A stretch of 40,571 nt of DNA from Leptolyngbyaceae cyanobacterium RU_5_1. GTDB taxonomy: Bacteria > Cyanobacteriota > Cyanobacteriia > Leptolyngbyales > Leptolyngbyaceae. Shown here piece by piece: positions 1 through 8,246 of this stretch. Where the stretch lies: NCBI GenBank assembly GCA_012034055.1, contig JAAUSG010000017.1, positions 1 to 40,571 on the forward strand, given 5' to 3'. A model generated the notes under the pieces. That model made no database searches, was not told the origin of the DNA, and saw only the letters and a program-made list of their open reading frames with translations. Both the position numbers and the translations under genes were made by a program. Every line of letters begins with the position of its first letter. The first letter of the stretch is position 1.

Positions 1-58
1 CTTCCAGCGCAACTTTGGCTTTGAATTGCGGACTGTATTGTTTGCGTTTGTTACTCAT
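1..58 (-). CDS. IS3-family transposase OrfA, N-terminal fragment
   Basis: Only the first 19 codons are present. They begin MSNKRKQYSPQFKAKVALE, which matches the start of the helix-turn-helix protein OrfA of IS3-family elements; it binds the element ends. The start codon is the ATG at 58-56, preceded on the minus strand by an AGGAGTAG stretch that would serve as a ribosome binding site. The gene continues left of the window. The assignment rests on this short but characteristic opening and on the IS-like terminus just upstream. Confidence 0.65.
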   Translation of the reverse strand, partial: MSNKRKQYSPQFKAKVALE

Positions 59-122
59 GAACTACTCCTATCATGTTTCGAGTGGTTCAGAGCTTAACCC
101 CCTGTCCAGTTTTTCGGTTCCA
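1..122 (-). mobile_element. IS3-like insertion sequence, one terminus, cut by window edge
   Basis: The outer boundary appears to be near 122. Read on the minus strand, the end begins TGGAACCGAAAAACTGGACA, which resembles the terminal inverted repeats of many IS3-family elements. About 45 bases inside it a transposase frame starts and runs leftwards off the window. The other end, the target duplication and the OrfB part lie outside, so completeness cannot be judged. Confidence 0.65.
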
Positions 123-124
123 CT

Positions 125-199
125 TCAACCTTCCAACGCTCTCGCCAGATGAATCAGAGTGAAGTCGTTGCCTGGCTGCTGGCTCAACTTCAACACTAG
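125..199 (+). pseudogene. possible C-terminal stub of a gene interrupted by the IS element
   Basis: Directly beyond the IS boundary an open frame reads STFQRSRQMNQSEVVAWLLA and stops at TAG 197-199. It has no credible start codon near the junction, so it could be the tail of a gene cut by the insertion. The stretch is too short to assign to a family, and chance openness cannot be excluded. Confidence 0.25.
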
Positions 200-239
200 T
201 CCTACTCAACATCTGGTTGCCACTCTGGGGTATTGTTGG

Positions 240-413
240 GAAAAGACTGCCGATTTTGGATTTTAGATTGCAGATTTTAGATTGGAGATTGACAGGCAAG
301 AGGCAAGAGGCGAGAGGAGGGCAGATTGGAGATCCTGCCCGTCTCCTCATTCGTCATTCGCAATTCGTCATTCCCCACTCCCCATCTCCCCACTCCCTAA
401 AAAAACTACTTTT
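240..413. repeat. low-complexity spacer repeats upstream of bciB
   Basis: Two repeat styles follow each other. First comes an array built from GATTTTAGATTGCAGATTTT-like units (about 247-290), then purine-rich AGAGGCGAGAGGAGGGCAGA, then CATTCGTCATTCGCAATTCG and CCCCACTCCCCATCTCCCCA runs (about 345-400). The same styles recur at 11560-11603, 25200-25326, 26631-26792, 36405-36506, 38466-38503 and 39955-40032. The frame of bciB is open back through this block to 282, but the translated extension is repeat-derived and probably not made. Confidence 0.75.
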
Positions 414-416
414 CCA

Positions 417-1622
417 ATGACTTCCGTTCTCCCCAATCCAAACCATAAAAAAGCAAAAGCCCTGAAGCCCTCCAGCCGTCGTCCGGCCAAGGAACTATGC
501 AGTGAGTGTGGGCTGTGCGATACCTACTACATTCACTACGTGAAAGATGCCTGTGCCTTTCTCAACCAGCAGATTGCTGAACTGGAGGAGGAAGCTCACG
601 GACGCAGCCGGAATTTGGACAATCAGGATGACTGGTACTTTGGTGTCCATCAAGAGATGATGGCGGCGCGGAAGCAGGAACCGATTCCAGGGGCGCAGTG
701 GACGGGCATTGTTAGCACGATCGCGATTGAAATGCTGACTCGCGGCATCGTCGAAGGCGTGGTTTGTGTGCAGAACACCGAGGAAGATCGCTTTCAACCC
801 AAACCGGTGATTGCCCGCACCCCGGAAGAAATTCTGGCCGCGCGGGTAAACAAACCGACTCTATCGCCCAATTTGTCAATCCTGGAGCAGGTGGAACAGT
901 CGGGGATGAAGCGATTGCTGGCGATCGGGGTTGGCTGCCAAATCCAGGCACTGCGCGCGGTTGAAAAGCAACTGGGTCTGGAAAAGCTGTATGTGCTGGG
1001 CACCCCGTGCGTGGACAACGTCACCCGTGCTGGACTGCAAAAGTTTTTGGACACTACTAGTCGATCGCCCGATACCGTCGTCTACTACGAATTCATGCAG
1101 GACTTCCGCGTCCATTTCAAACATGAAGACGGCTCTACCGAAACCGTTCCCTTCTTTGGCTTAAAAACCAACCAGCTCAAAGATGTGTTCGCCCCCTCCT
1201 GTATGAGCTGTTTTGATTACGTCAACTCTCTGGCCGATTTAGTCGTTGGCTACATGGGTGCGCCCTTCGGCTGGCAGTGGATTGTCGTCCGCAACGATCG
1301 CGGGCAAGAAATGCTCAACTTTGTGATGGACAAGTTGGAGACGCAGCCCGTGATGTCTCAAGGCGATCGCCACCAAGCGGTTCAGCAAAGCATCCCCGCC
1401 TACGATCAAGGCGTCACCCTGCCGATGTGGGCTGCCAAACTAATGGGCGTTGTAATCGAACGCATCGGTCCCAAAGGCTTAGAATACGCCCGCTTCTCCA
1501 TCGACTCTCACTTCACCCGCAACTACCTCTACACGAAGCGCAATTATCCAGAGAAGCTGGAAGCGCATGTTCCGGAGTACGCTAAACGAATTGTGAGTCA
1601 GTACAAGCTGCCAGAGTCATGA
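417..1622 (+). CDS. bciB: 3,8-divinyl (proto)chlorophyllide 8-vinyl reductase, ferredoxin-dependent
   Basis: BciB reduces the 8-vinyl group of divinyl (proto)chlorophyllide to ethyl with electrons from ferredoxin, a late step of chlorophyll a synthesis. The 401-residue protein has the FrhB/HCAR-type fold sequence. A cysteine cluster lies at residues 28, 31, 34 and 46 (CSECGLC, then DAC), and a second pair at 262 and 265 (PSCMSC), as expected for two [4Fe-4S] clusters. The motif GVGCQIQALRAVE and the LGTPCVDNVTRAG stretch are typical of the family. I chose ATG 417 because it gives the usual family length; the frame is open back to 282, but only through spacer repeat. The last bases overlap the next gene as ATGA. 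The relative 7-hydroxymethyl chlorophyll a reductase is the main alternative; Slr1923-like cyanobacterial proteins of this form are BciB. Confidence 0.9.
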   Translation: MTSVLPNPNHKKAKALKPSSRRPAKELCSECGLCDTYYIHYVKDACAFLNQQIAELEEEAHGRSRNLDNQDDWYFGVHQEMMAARKQEPIPGAQWTGIVSTIAIEMLTRGIVEGVVCVQNTEEDRFQPKPVIARTPEEILAARVNKPTLSPNLSILEQVEQSGMKRLLAIGVGCQIQALRAVEKQLGLEKLYVLGTPCVDNVTRAGLQKFLDTTSRSPDTVVYYEFMQDFRVHFKHEDGSTETVPFFGLKTNQLKDVFAPSCMSCFDYVNSLADLVVGYMGAPFGWQWIVVRNDRGQEMLNFVMDKLETQPVMSQGDRHQAVQQSIPAYDQGVTLPMWAAKLMGVVIERIGPKGLEYARFSIDSHFTRNYLYTKRNYPEKLEAHVPEYAKRIVSQYKLPES

Positions 1623-2277
1623 GACTGCCTACGATTACTGAAAATGCGATCGCCTCGACCCAGGCGACGAGATTATTTTGCGGCATCGCACCTGGGAAGA
1701 CTACGAAGATCTCCTGGTGCGCCGTAAAGACAATGCAGGATTAAGAATTCAATACAGCAGCGCCACCCAAGAAATCAAAATCATGTCACCCTTGCCAAAA
1801 CACGCGAATGTGGGCGACTTATTAGCGGATCTGGTGAAAGCCATTCTGCGGTATCAAGGGAAGGATTGGCAAAGTTTCATGCCCGTTACACTCAAGCAAA
1901 TGGGCATTCAAGGAATTGAACCCGACTATTGTTTTTACATTCAAAACCGCAATCGCATTTTAGGAAAAGAGCGGATTGGTCTTTCGATTGATCCGCCACC
2001 GGATCTGGCAATTGAGGTGGATATTACTTCAATAACCTATCCAGAGGACTATGCAGCGATCGCTGTTCCAGAACTTTGGATTTATCGGAGCAGTGAGCTG
2101 CTGATTTATGGGTTTGATGGGCAGCAGTATCAGGACACTCAAACCAGCCTACAATTTCCGACCCTTGACGTGAAGACGTTGCTCCCGCAATACTGCGATC
2201 GTGGTTGGCAACTTGGCTCTAGCGTTGCCCTACGAGAGCTTGAGGATTTCTTGAATGAAAGCGGACTGAGACAGTAG
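1619..2277 (+). CDS. Uma2-family (DUF820) endonuclease-like protein, probable frameshift near the start
   Basis: The continuous frame runs from TTG 1678 to TAG 2277 (199 codons) and shows the Uma2/DUF820 pattern, a PD-(D/E)XK nuclease-like fold common in cyanobacteria. GIEPDYCFYI supplies the conserved acidic residue of the core strand and DLAIEVDITS the second acidic strand. The DNA immediately upstream, translated in the same frame, gives GDEIILRHR but hits a stop at 1639. An ATG at 1619, overlapping the bciB stop as ATGA, opens a frame reading MRLPTITENAIASTQ. Joining Q to GDEIIL needs one extra base at the GG of 1663-1664. I infer that the native gene starts at 1619, is coupled to bciB, and has lost one base here. 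The biological role of Uma2 proteins is unknown; many are linked to mobile DNA. Confidence 0.75.
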
Positions 2278-2307
2278 AGCATTCCTGCCTACAACCAGGG
2301 CGTCACC
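2278..2307 (+). pseudogene. diverged fragment of a second bciB copy
   Basis: Thirty bases directly after the Uma2 stop match bciB 1389-1418 at 25 of 30 positions. All five differences are transitions, and four leave the amino acid unchanged: SIPAYNQGVT against SIPAYDQGVT in intact bciB. This pattern is that of a former coding sequence, not chance. It has no start and is followed by unrelated sequence. Confidence 0.6.
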
Positions 2308-2314
2308 TGTTGCC

Positions 2315-2425
2315 ATTGCCCTAGAACTTGGCGAACCCTTGCATCTAGTACAAAGGCGCTATCAGGGATACCTGTGGGCAAATAGTCAAGATAGTTATGC
2401 TTGTCTAAAATCAACCACTTTGTAA
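2315..2425 (+). pseudogene. short open remnant of an unidentified gene
   Basis: A frame without a start codon reads IALELGEPLHLVQRRYQGYL and continues to TAA 2423-2425 (36 codons). It sits between the bciB fragment and the convergent lipoprotein gene. It could be the tail of a degraded gene; I do not recognise the family. Confidence 0.25.
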
Positions 2426-2429
2426 GGTT

Positions 2430-3305
2430 TCAAGTCTTAACTAAATCCATTCCAGTGGGACACTGGATGTCTTTGCCCTTCAGTTGGGGCACGGCTGGAG
2501 GGTTCTTGGAGGGTTTTTGGGTTACGCAAATCGCTGCTACGGTTATTTCCTGATTTTTCTCATTCTTGATGACAAAAACGGCTCCGGTATAGCTAACGAG
2601 TCCATCTTGCTTGGCAACGGCGGTTGAAATGGCCTGGTTAGGTTGCAGGGTTGTTGTGTTGTAAACGTAGGTTGGCGTATCGGCAGCAAGATTACTGCGC
2701 AATTCTGCCAGGTTGACGGCAAAGCGCTTTTGTTTGGCAAAAAAAGCCGTTTGCTGCTGGTTTAGAGTGGTGATGCTGCTGGCGGCGTCTTGAGGAGCAG
2801 CGCTGGGTTTGGGGGATGGTTCGCTACCCACAATCAGTAGAGTGTCATTTTGGGCCTGCTTGTTGACCGCGATCGGAGTTGACGGAATACCGCGCTTTGC
2901 TAGCTGTCTGGCATTCTGCAACCCTTGCTGATACTCCGGCAATAGCTTCTGAGCCACTGCCCAGTTGGGGCTGGAACGAGGAACCTGGTTTAGGAGCGCG
3001 ATCGCTTGCTGCCAGAGCAGAATAATCAAATCCCAATCCTCGCGAGTGACTGCAGACCGGGTGCGATCCGTGGCGCTAGCCGCCTTACTGACTGCTCGTT
3101 CAAACGGGTTGCCGACAATGATTGGTGGAGCGGTTGGTGTTGAAGATGGCGGAGCTGAACGACGAATAGCTGGACTTGGCTGAACGGGTGCAGGCGCTGT
3201 AGTTTCGGTCATTGATCGCAGCACATCGCAGGCAGATGTTAGCACCACAAGTGCGATCGCGACTCCGCTGCGTGCCAGGTGTGACAGAGAATGACTCATA
3301 TCCAT
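2430..3305 (-). CDS. lipoprotein with C-terminal type IV pilin-like G/H domain
   Basis: The 291-residue protein starts with a short basic region and hydrophobic stretch ending in the lipobox LTSAC (Cys 26), so it should be lipid-anchored. A Pro/Ser/Thr-rich linker follows (about 35-65), then a helical segment (about 75-140), another linker, and a C-terminal domain (about 180-291). That domain has the pattern TTLNQQQTAFFAKQKRFAVN, LAELRSNL, later YTGAVFVIKN, a Cys in AAICVTQKP and a final IQCPTG. This is the head-domain pattern annotated in cyanobacteria as type IV pilin-like G/H. No pilin prepilin-peptidase site is present; the lipobox replaces it. A shorter relative with the same anchor lies at 29308-29838. 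Its function is unknown; a surface or periplasmic role is inferred. Confidence 0.8.
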   Translation of the reverse strand: MDMSHSLSHLARSGVAIALVVLTSACDVLRSMTETTAPAPVQPSPAIRRSAPPSSTPTAPPIIVGNPFERAVSKAASATDRTRSAVTREDWDLIILLWQQAIALLNQVPRSSPNWAVAQKLLPEYQQGLQNARQLAKRGIPSTPIAVNKQAQNDTLLIVGSEPSPKPSAAPQDAASSITTLNQQQTAFFAKQKRFAVNLAELRSNLAADTPTYVYNTTTLQPNQAISTAVAKQDGLVSYTGAVFVIKNEKNQEITVAAICVTQKPSKNPPAVPQLKGKDIQCPTGMDLVKT

Positions 3306-3431
3306 ACAGCCAGTACTGTAATCCTATCCGCTACCGATTTTAAATTAGTTTTTAGATAATTGAATTGAGTTGATCACTCCCCCAACCTGTGAAAAGCCAT
3401 TCTGGATTGCAGCAATGATTTCGTAGAAAAT

Positions 3432-4267
3432 CTAATCTAGTTCAGCCGCAATGCCAACGTGATCAGATGGATAAATTTTTTGATTGTTTGGTGCAGGATC
3501 TGCCAGAATGAGCTGGCAATTGCGAACAGTCCAATCATGGCTGATGAAGATGTAGTCGAGTGTGCCGCGCCAGGGTTTGAAGGTGCGGTTTACCCAAGTG
3601 CTGATCAATCGTCCTGCAATGGTCTTCCACAACCTTCGTTTTGGCTTGATTAAGGGGGTGGGACAGGTGTATTCGGGTTCATGTCCGTGAATAATGGGAT
3701 AGGCTGAGGTGAAGCGATCGCGCATGATCATAATCTCTGGCATATCCGGTGTGGCATTAAAATCTCCCACGGCAATCACCGGCAGTTCAGGTGGCAGTTC
3801 AGCCAGCCAGTCCAGCAATACCTGAAACTGTTTCATGCGTTCAGGACTTGATCCGATTTTCCAGTAATAATGTCCATTGCAAAACACGAATGGACGCTGA
3901 TTAATCTCTACTTGCACATACTGGGCAAAGCGTCCCTGACTTTGCAAACCGAGTTGGGCGTGGTGTGTAAACGGATGACGGCTGAGGATGGCGATTCCAA
4001 ATTTGGCCCCAGCTTATGAGCACGCTCTGTAAACGGAACTCGATAAACGTAGGGCATGGTGAGCTGTTCAGCCAGCCAGGAGTCAGTATTCTCGTCCAGG
4101 TTGGCTTCTTGAATGCCAATTAAATCGGGTTGCTCTGCGGCTAATCCGGCAACGAGTAAATCACGCCGCTGCATCCAGGTATCCAGGTCAAACAGGATAT
4201 TAATGGTGACAACTTTGACCATCGGGTTTTGTGTAAAGGTCATGCTCCCCTCGTACCCTAGCAGCAA
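3432..4267 (-). pseudogene. endonuclease/exonuclease/phosphatase family protein, frameshifted
   Basis: Two overlapping minus-strand frames (4267-3908 and 3947-3432) together make one EEP-superfamily protein, the DNase I-like metal-dependent phosphoesterase fold. The first part holds VVTINILFDLDTW and the metal-binding Glu in IGIQEANLDE. The second holds GDFNATPD, the LDYIF strand and the catalytic SDHVGI. Between them, the sequence after AHKLG should continue FGIAILSRHPFTHHAQLGLQ, which is read one base out of phase. One extra G in the GGGG run (plus-strand CCCC 4007-4010) would join the halves. All catalytic motifs are intact, so I suspect a sequencing error rather than decay. The start may be 4243 or 4222 (MVKVVTINIL) rather than 4267, because 4264-4295 is a palindrome. 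Substrate unknown. Confidence 0.75.
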
Positions 4268-4295
4268 AGACGTTGGCGATCGCCAACGTCTTTGC
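4264..4295. repeat. perfect 32-bp palindrome centred on a HIP1 site
   Basis: The half-site GCAAAGACGTTGGCGA is followed without a loop by its exact reverse complement, so the centre is GGCGATCGCC, which contains HIP1. It sits between two genes read in the same direction, downstream of the PRC-barrel stop and at or just before the EEP start. As RNA it would form a strong hairpin, but no T-run follows on either strand, so terminator function is uncertain. Confidence 0.75.
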
Positions 4296-4320
4296 CAAAC
4301 GTTCTAGGGCCTAAACCGCA

Positions 4321-5855
4321 TTAGCTAGCGACTCCGAGTGAGGCTTCACCCGGTTCAGGGGCGCGCAGTTCGCGTTCTGAAATTCTGGGAGTTTGGTGGT
4401 AAACCGAACCGAGCAGAATATCCAGAACTCCGACCTCACGAGCGGCTGCGATCGCCTGGTGGGTAATCAGATCACCCGTGTTGAGAATGACGTTGTCCTG
4501 ATTGTCGAGGATGACGCGCGTGACTGGACGCCCCAGTGCCTCTCGAATCCGACGTTCTTCGACGGTTCTGGTACTCCGTTCCTGAAGAATACGGCTGGTT
4601 TCTCGAAGCTGTTGCCACAGGTTACGGGCTTCAATCTTGACCTGTTCGGTTCCGCGCTGAAGCTGCTCACCCAAGGCTTGAGTGGCGGTGTCAACGCGGT
4701 TGCCTGCGATCGCCATCCTATCGGTAGCGCTGTAGCGTGCCGCTTCCCCAGTTGATAAGCCAACTGCATCCAGCAGTTCATACTCTTTGCGATAATGCTT
4801 GGTCTGTTCAATCACCCGCTCAGTCACAATCTGTCCTGGAGCGGCAATAATGTTGCCCTCACGCGTGCGCACCATTCGCTGCACCCGACGACCCAGTGCT
4901 TGCTCAACAACATACCCGGCAACGGCTCCGGACGCTTTTTGGGCAATGTCATCCGATAGGCGACCTCCAGTTGCTCGATACAACTGATCAAGAATTCCCG
5001 ATTGTTCAGCGGTAACGGCAATTTCGAGGGTGACGACCTGACCAGCCGTTGCAATCAGGGTGCCGTCTGGAGCCGTAACCGTTTCCTGAACCGGTTTGCC
5101 GATCGCAAACGCTTTCTGTTCGGTTGGGTCTACCACGAGATTTGTAGCTGAGGCGATCGCAGCCTGTTGGGTCTCTTGCAATCGATACTTTACGTCTTCA
5201 GTCGCGGACTGCAAGGCTTCACCGGTGGTTTGGGCTGCCTCCTGCACCGTTTCACTCACCTTTTCACCTGCGGCTTGCAGGGTTGCCGTCGTTGTTTGAG
5301 CAGCTTCTTGTATCTTTTCCCCGGCTGCCAGCATTGCTCCTCGCACGCCACCCACCTGCTCTTCCATCAGCTCAACGGTTTCAGGGGGCACAAATGCGAA
5401 GTCCTCACCAATTTTCAAGGTCTGGTGAGCCGGAACAAAGGAGCGACCCGTGTAAACATCTGCAAACAGCCCACCAGAGACCTCGTACCCTTCAATCACT
5501 CCGGTGCGATCGTCAAAGTAAAGGTCGAGCATTTTGCCCAAATGCTGCCCACCGGTTGTCAAAATATAGGTGCCCTTCAAGATGTTGTGACGCTGCAAGA
5601 TTTGCTGCACTTCAGGCAGCTCTCTGGCTCTCACGACGCTACTTCTAGATGGCACAATCATCGCATCTGTACCAATTGCCTTGACCTGCTGAAACGGCAC
5701 CACCCAAGCACTACTCAAAAACCAGATTCTTCTATTAAAAATGCCACCACTTGATCGGTGTTCTGGTCAAAGATCACGTCCTTCACTCTGGCAAACCGAT
5801 CGCCCGTGTCGTATGAAACCACTGGCTTGCCAATCACGTCACTACCCTTGCGCAT
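4321..5855 (-). pseudogene. PRC-barrel domain protein, frameshifted near the N terminus
   Basis: A 46-codon frame starts at ATG 5855 with an AAGGAG site upstream and reads MRKGSDVIGKPVVSYDTGDR, then VKDVIFDQNTDQVVAFLIEE, a classic first half of a PRC barrel. It ends at TGA 5717-5715 after SGF. The main frame (5718-4321, 465 codons) opens SSAWVVPFQQVKAIG, exactly the expected continuation. One more T in the TTTTT run (plus-strand A-run 5717-5721) would join them as SGFLSSAW. The main frame has a second PRC-like barrel (about 40-110), an Ala/Gln/Thr-rich amphipathic coiled region (about 125-185), and further small beta repeats alternating with helices. PRC barrels are found in photosynthetic reaction-centre subunit H and in RNA-metabolism proteins; the role of this cyanobacterial form is not known. 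TTG 5718 should not be taken as a true start. Confidence 0.75.
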
Positions 5856-5865
5856 TCTGTTTGCT

Positions 5866-5871
5866 CTCCTT
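5866..5871 (-). promoter_or_regulatory. ribosome binding site deciding the PRC-barrel start
   Basis: The minus strand reads AAGGAG ten bases before ATG 5855. It supports translation from 5855 and argues against the TTG at 5718, which lies in coding sequence without a comparable site. Confidence 0.6.
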
Positions 5872-5966
5872 AGTTTTTATCGGTTGTTGCTCGATTAGAC
5901 AGATGCATCAATGCTGGCTTTGGTCGTGTGTTTAGAGGGGCATGACCGATGGGCAAAAATCAAGAT

Positions 5967-6140
5967 CTAACGGTGACTCACATTTTGCGCGTTGCTGATG
6001 TATGCGCCTGATTTACCAAAATTTGGAACGAAATCAATAACACCGAAATATTCAACACACCCAGCAGTAGCGATCGCAACAATCAACAACGCACCCACAT
6101 ACTGACCACTATTTGACTGCTTGCCGATTAGTCGTGGCAT
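5967..6140 (-). CDS. small single-pass membrane protein, 57 residues
   Basis: The frame starts at ATG 6140 and stops at TAG 5969-5967. It begins MPRLIGKQSNSGQYVG, continues with a hydrophobic stretch ALLIVAIATAGCVEYFGVID (about residues 17-36), then DFVPNFGKSGAYIS. One transmembrane helix is likely, with a short hydrophilic tail. A strong AAGGGGG site lies just before the ATG (about 6145-6152 on the plus strand), and an inverted repeat lies further upstream (6161-6204). The strong site and the organised hydrophobicity support a real gene. I do not recognise a named family; the G-V-I-D-F-V-P-x-F-G-K ending resembles other short cyanobacterial membrane proteins, but this is an impression only. 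It lies upstream of the PRC-barrel gene in the same direction, about 110 bases away, and could be co-transcribed. Confidence 0.55.
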   Translation of the reverse strand: MPRLIGKQSNSGQYVGALLIVAIATAGCVEYFGVIDFVPNFGKSGAYISNAQNVSHR

Positions 6141-6160
6141 TTCATCCCCCTTAATGTAAG

Positions 6161-6204
6161 ATTGTCTACTGAGAATAACCGTTCATTTGTTTACATTAGA
6201 CAAT
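6161..6204 (-). promoter_or_regulatory. inverted repeat upstream of the small membrane protein
   Basis: The arms ATTGTCTA (6161-6168) and TAGACAAT (6197-6204) are exact inverted copies separated by 28 bases. They lie 20-65 bases upstream of the ATG at 6140, where a promoter would be. This could be an operator or an RNA hairpin in the leader. No clear -35/-10 pair is visible. Confidence 0.3.
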
Positions 6205-6326
6205 AAAAGCACGGAGATAGACTTCGTTCTGCAGGTATAAATTGATTTCGAGATCCTCTACCTTAAGACGGAAAAACACTGAGGTGCTTACGAATTTCTG
6301 CCTTAAGAGATTTCGAGAGAATACAC

Positions 6327-6395
6327 CGCATCCAGCTCGGAATCTGTAGCTTTCCCTCAAGAAAAACTCCAGGACTGGACGTGGACAAGGTTTAT
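6327..6395 (+). repeat. dispersed ~70-bp repeat, copy 1
   Basis: This copy contains CTCGGAATCTGTAGCTTTCC, then AAGAAAAACTCCAG, then TGGACGTGGACAAGGTTTAT. Related copies are at 11489-11559 (plus), 22536-22562 (plus, 3' part only) and 32411-32482 (minus). It lies in the 331-base spacer 6141-6471. The rest of that spacer holds the inverted repeat at 6161-6204 and, near 6440-6465, a small hairpin around AACGCAAATCCTGTAGGATT. Confidence 0.75.
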
Positions 6396-6471
6396 AGCAG
6401 TTTTCGTTTGCGTTAAGTTGAAGGCAATGGGTTTATCGAACGCAAATCCTGTAGGATTTGCGTTCCAGGTG

Positions 6472-7754
6472 TCATCTGGCAGTTGCTGCGTTTGCGTTCC
6501 TTGGAGCTAGAACTTCGAGACGCACTGGCGCAATTCCAGATTGAACCAGACCCAAAATCCGAGCGGCCGCAGTGGACAAGTCGATGATTCGATTTCCATG
6601 GTACGGACCCCGGTCATTGATCCGCACAACGACAGACTGACCATTATCCAGATTGGTTACCAGCACTTGTGTTCCAAACGGAAGCGTGCGATGAGCAGCT
6701 GTCATCGCATGTTGATTGAATCGCTCCCCACTCGCACTGGGGTTGCCGTGAAAACCAGGGCCATACCAGGATGCGAATCCGGTTAGCCTAATCTGAATTG
6801 GGCCAAACGAGATTTGCTGATCTCTCCAGGTTGGCTTGCCAGCAACGCTTCGTAACGGAGCGGCGTTGCCCAATAGCCTTCTGAGGCGATTGGTGGCCTG
6901 CAGCGCATCGCTTTCTAAATTACGAGTGGAATTTGCAAACGTGGTGCTGGCATCTACGATCGCAAGCGTGATACTGTCTGCCTTAATCAGGTAGCGATCG
7001 TGCCCAGCTCCAGAATTCTTTTGACCCTCCCAACTAACAGTGATTTTGTCACCATTCACACCATCACGATGTAGCTGGTTGATTCTGGCCGCAATCACTG
7101 TTGCTCTCCAAACGGGGTCGTTAGCCGCAGGATCCACGTCTAAACTAGCTGGATCAAGCTGGGATGAGTACGAGTTGGTGAGTGTTTTGGAGGATTGGAG
7201 GAGCGTAGGGAGCGTGTGGTTTGATGTCGTATCTGCCTTCGGGAGGGATTTCGTTTGGGCAGATGGAACGTTTGTGGAAGAATGCTTGGCTTGAGTTCCG
7301 ACCTTTACGCCCTCTGGGCAGCTTTTACAGAACTCGTGAAGGTTAGAACAGGAAGGTTGCGGACATAGAGCGTTGCGGCTTTGCGTCCACCAATAGGGTG
7401 GGGATGGATTTTTGCAATCACCTCGCCGCTGGTTTGAGAGGACTGTTCACCAATTTTCACAACCTGACTGGAGAGTCCGTCAACATCAGCAACTTTGCGT
7501 GGTGAGGAACCGTCTGGGGCTGGAGATTCAGCGATCGGCGCTGAAATTTCTGTCACTGAAATTTCTGTCGCTGAAATTTCTGTCAATGGAGCTGGGGTTT
7601 CATCAGAAGCTGTTTCAAGATTAACCTGCTCCAGATCTGCCTCAGAATTTTGATCAGCAACTGATTCAGAAGAATTGGCATTGCTCGACAAGGGTATGCC
7701 CAGCGCTGAAATCAATAAGGAAGCAGTCAAACTACTGAAAAGTTTTCGATTCAT
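6472..7754 (-). pseudogene. rlpA: RlpA family (septal ring lytic transglycosylase-like), frameshifted
   Basis: The first frame (7754-7305) has a signal peptide, MNRKLFSSLTASLLISALG, an acidic Ser/Thr-rich linker and the conserved IHPHPIGGRKAATLYVRN strand. It stops at VKAAQRA. The second frame resumes as EGVKVGTQAKHSS, passes DPVWRATVIAARINQLHRDG and ends in the double-psi beta-barrel domain with GFASWYGPGFHGNPSASGE, the DRGPYHGNRIIDLS signature and QSGIAPVRLEVL. The frames join if one C is added to the CCC run (plus-strand GGG 7316-7318). RlpA proteins act on peptidoglycan in the periplasm, some as lytic transglycosylases that separate daughter cells. All conserved parts are present, so the break is probably a consensus error. 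The gene is transcribed away from purM. Confidence 0.85.
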
Positions 7755-8246
7755 AAGCTATTTTCTAGAGAAGCACTCAACTGTTAGGTCTGAGTCAACC
7801 AAGACATAAGCACTTGCAGGCAGACTCATTCGCTAACTCGTACTCGTTCTGTTTTCACTCCTATCTATTCAGAAACTGCAACAGACTATCACGAAGTTTT
7901 TACATTCGGGATCAGGGGTGTGTGCGATCGCTCCAAATATTTTTACAAACTTTACAATAGCGGAACCAGGCTAAACCCTTTTAGAAAAGGGTTTTCCAGC
8001 TATCATTCCTGCTTAAAATCGGCACCAAAACTTTACAAAAATTTAAAATATTTTTTCAAAAACTGACCTGTTAAGCTGTGGCGCGGTCGGGAGCTTTCGA
8101 GTGAGGGAGTACAATACATCCCAATACTTTTTGGTTAAAGGACAAGGGGCAAAGGGCAAGGACGAAATAGCCTACTTTTCACCCTTTCCCTTTTCCGAGA
8201 GTCATTGCAACATATCTGGTAAACATGAATAGCTAAGAGTTTCAGC
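7755..8246. other. divergent spacer between rlpA and purM
   Basis: This 492-base gap separates two genes transcribed outwards, so it must hold both promoters; no convincing -35/-10 pair is visible. It contains the short palindrome at 7973-7994, an AT-rich tract (about 8030-8065), and purine-rich low-complexity sequence GGACAAGGGGCAAAGGGCAA (8140-8159). No small gene with a ribosome binding site was found on either strand. Confidence 0.5.
7973..7994. repeat. short perfect hairpin, 10-bp arms
   Basis: AAACCCTTTT and AAAAGGGTTT flank a two-base centre (AG). It lies in the divergent rlpA-purM spacer, so it is not placed as a terminator for either gene. It may be a leader hairpin or an operator. 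Confidence 0.45.

Noticed and set aside
1619..2277. Toxin-antitoxin or defence function for the Uma2 genes
   Set aside because: No partner antitoxin, methylase or other defence gene is adjacent to either Uma2 gene, so no system can be supported.
4393..4755. Plus-strand open frame opposite the PRC-barrel gene
   Set aside because: Antisense to a well-organised coding region, no ribosome binding site and no protein family pattern.
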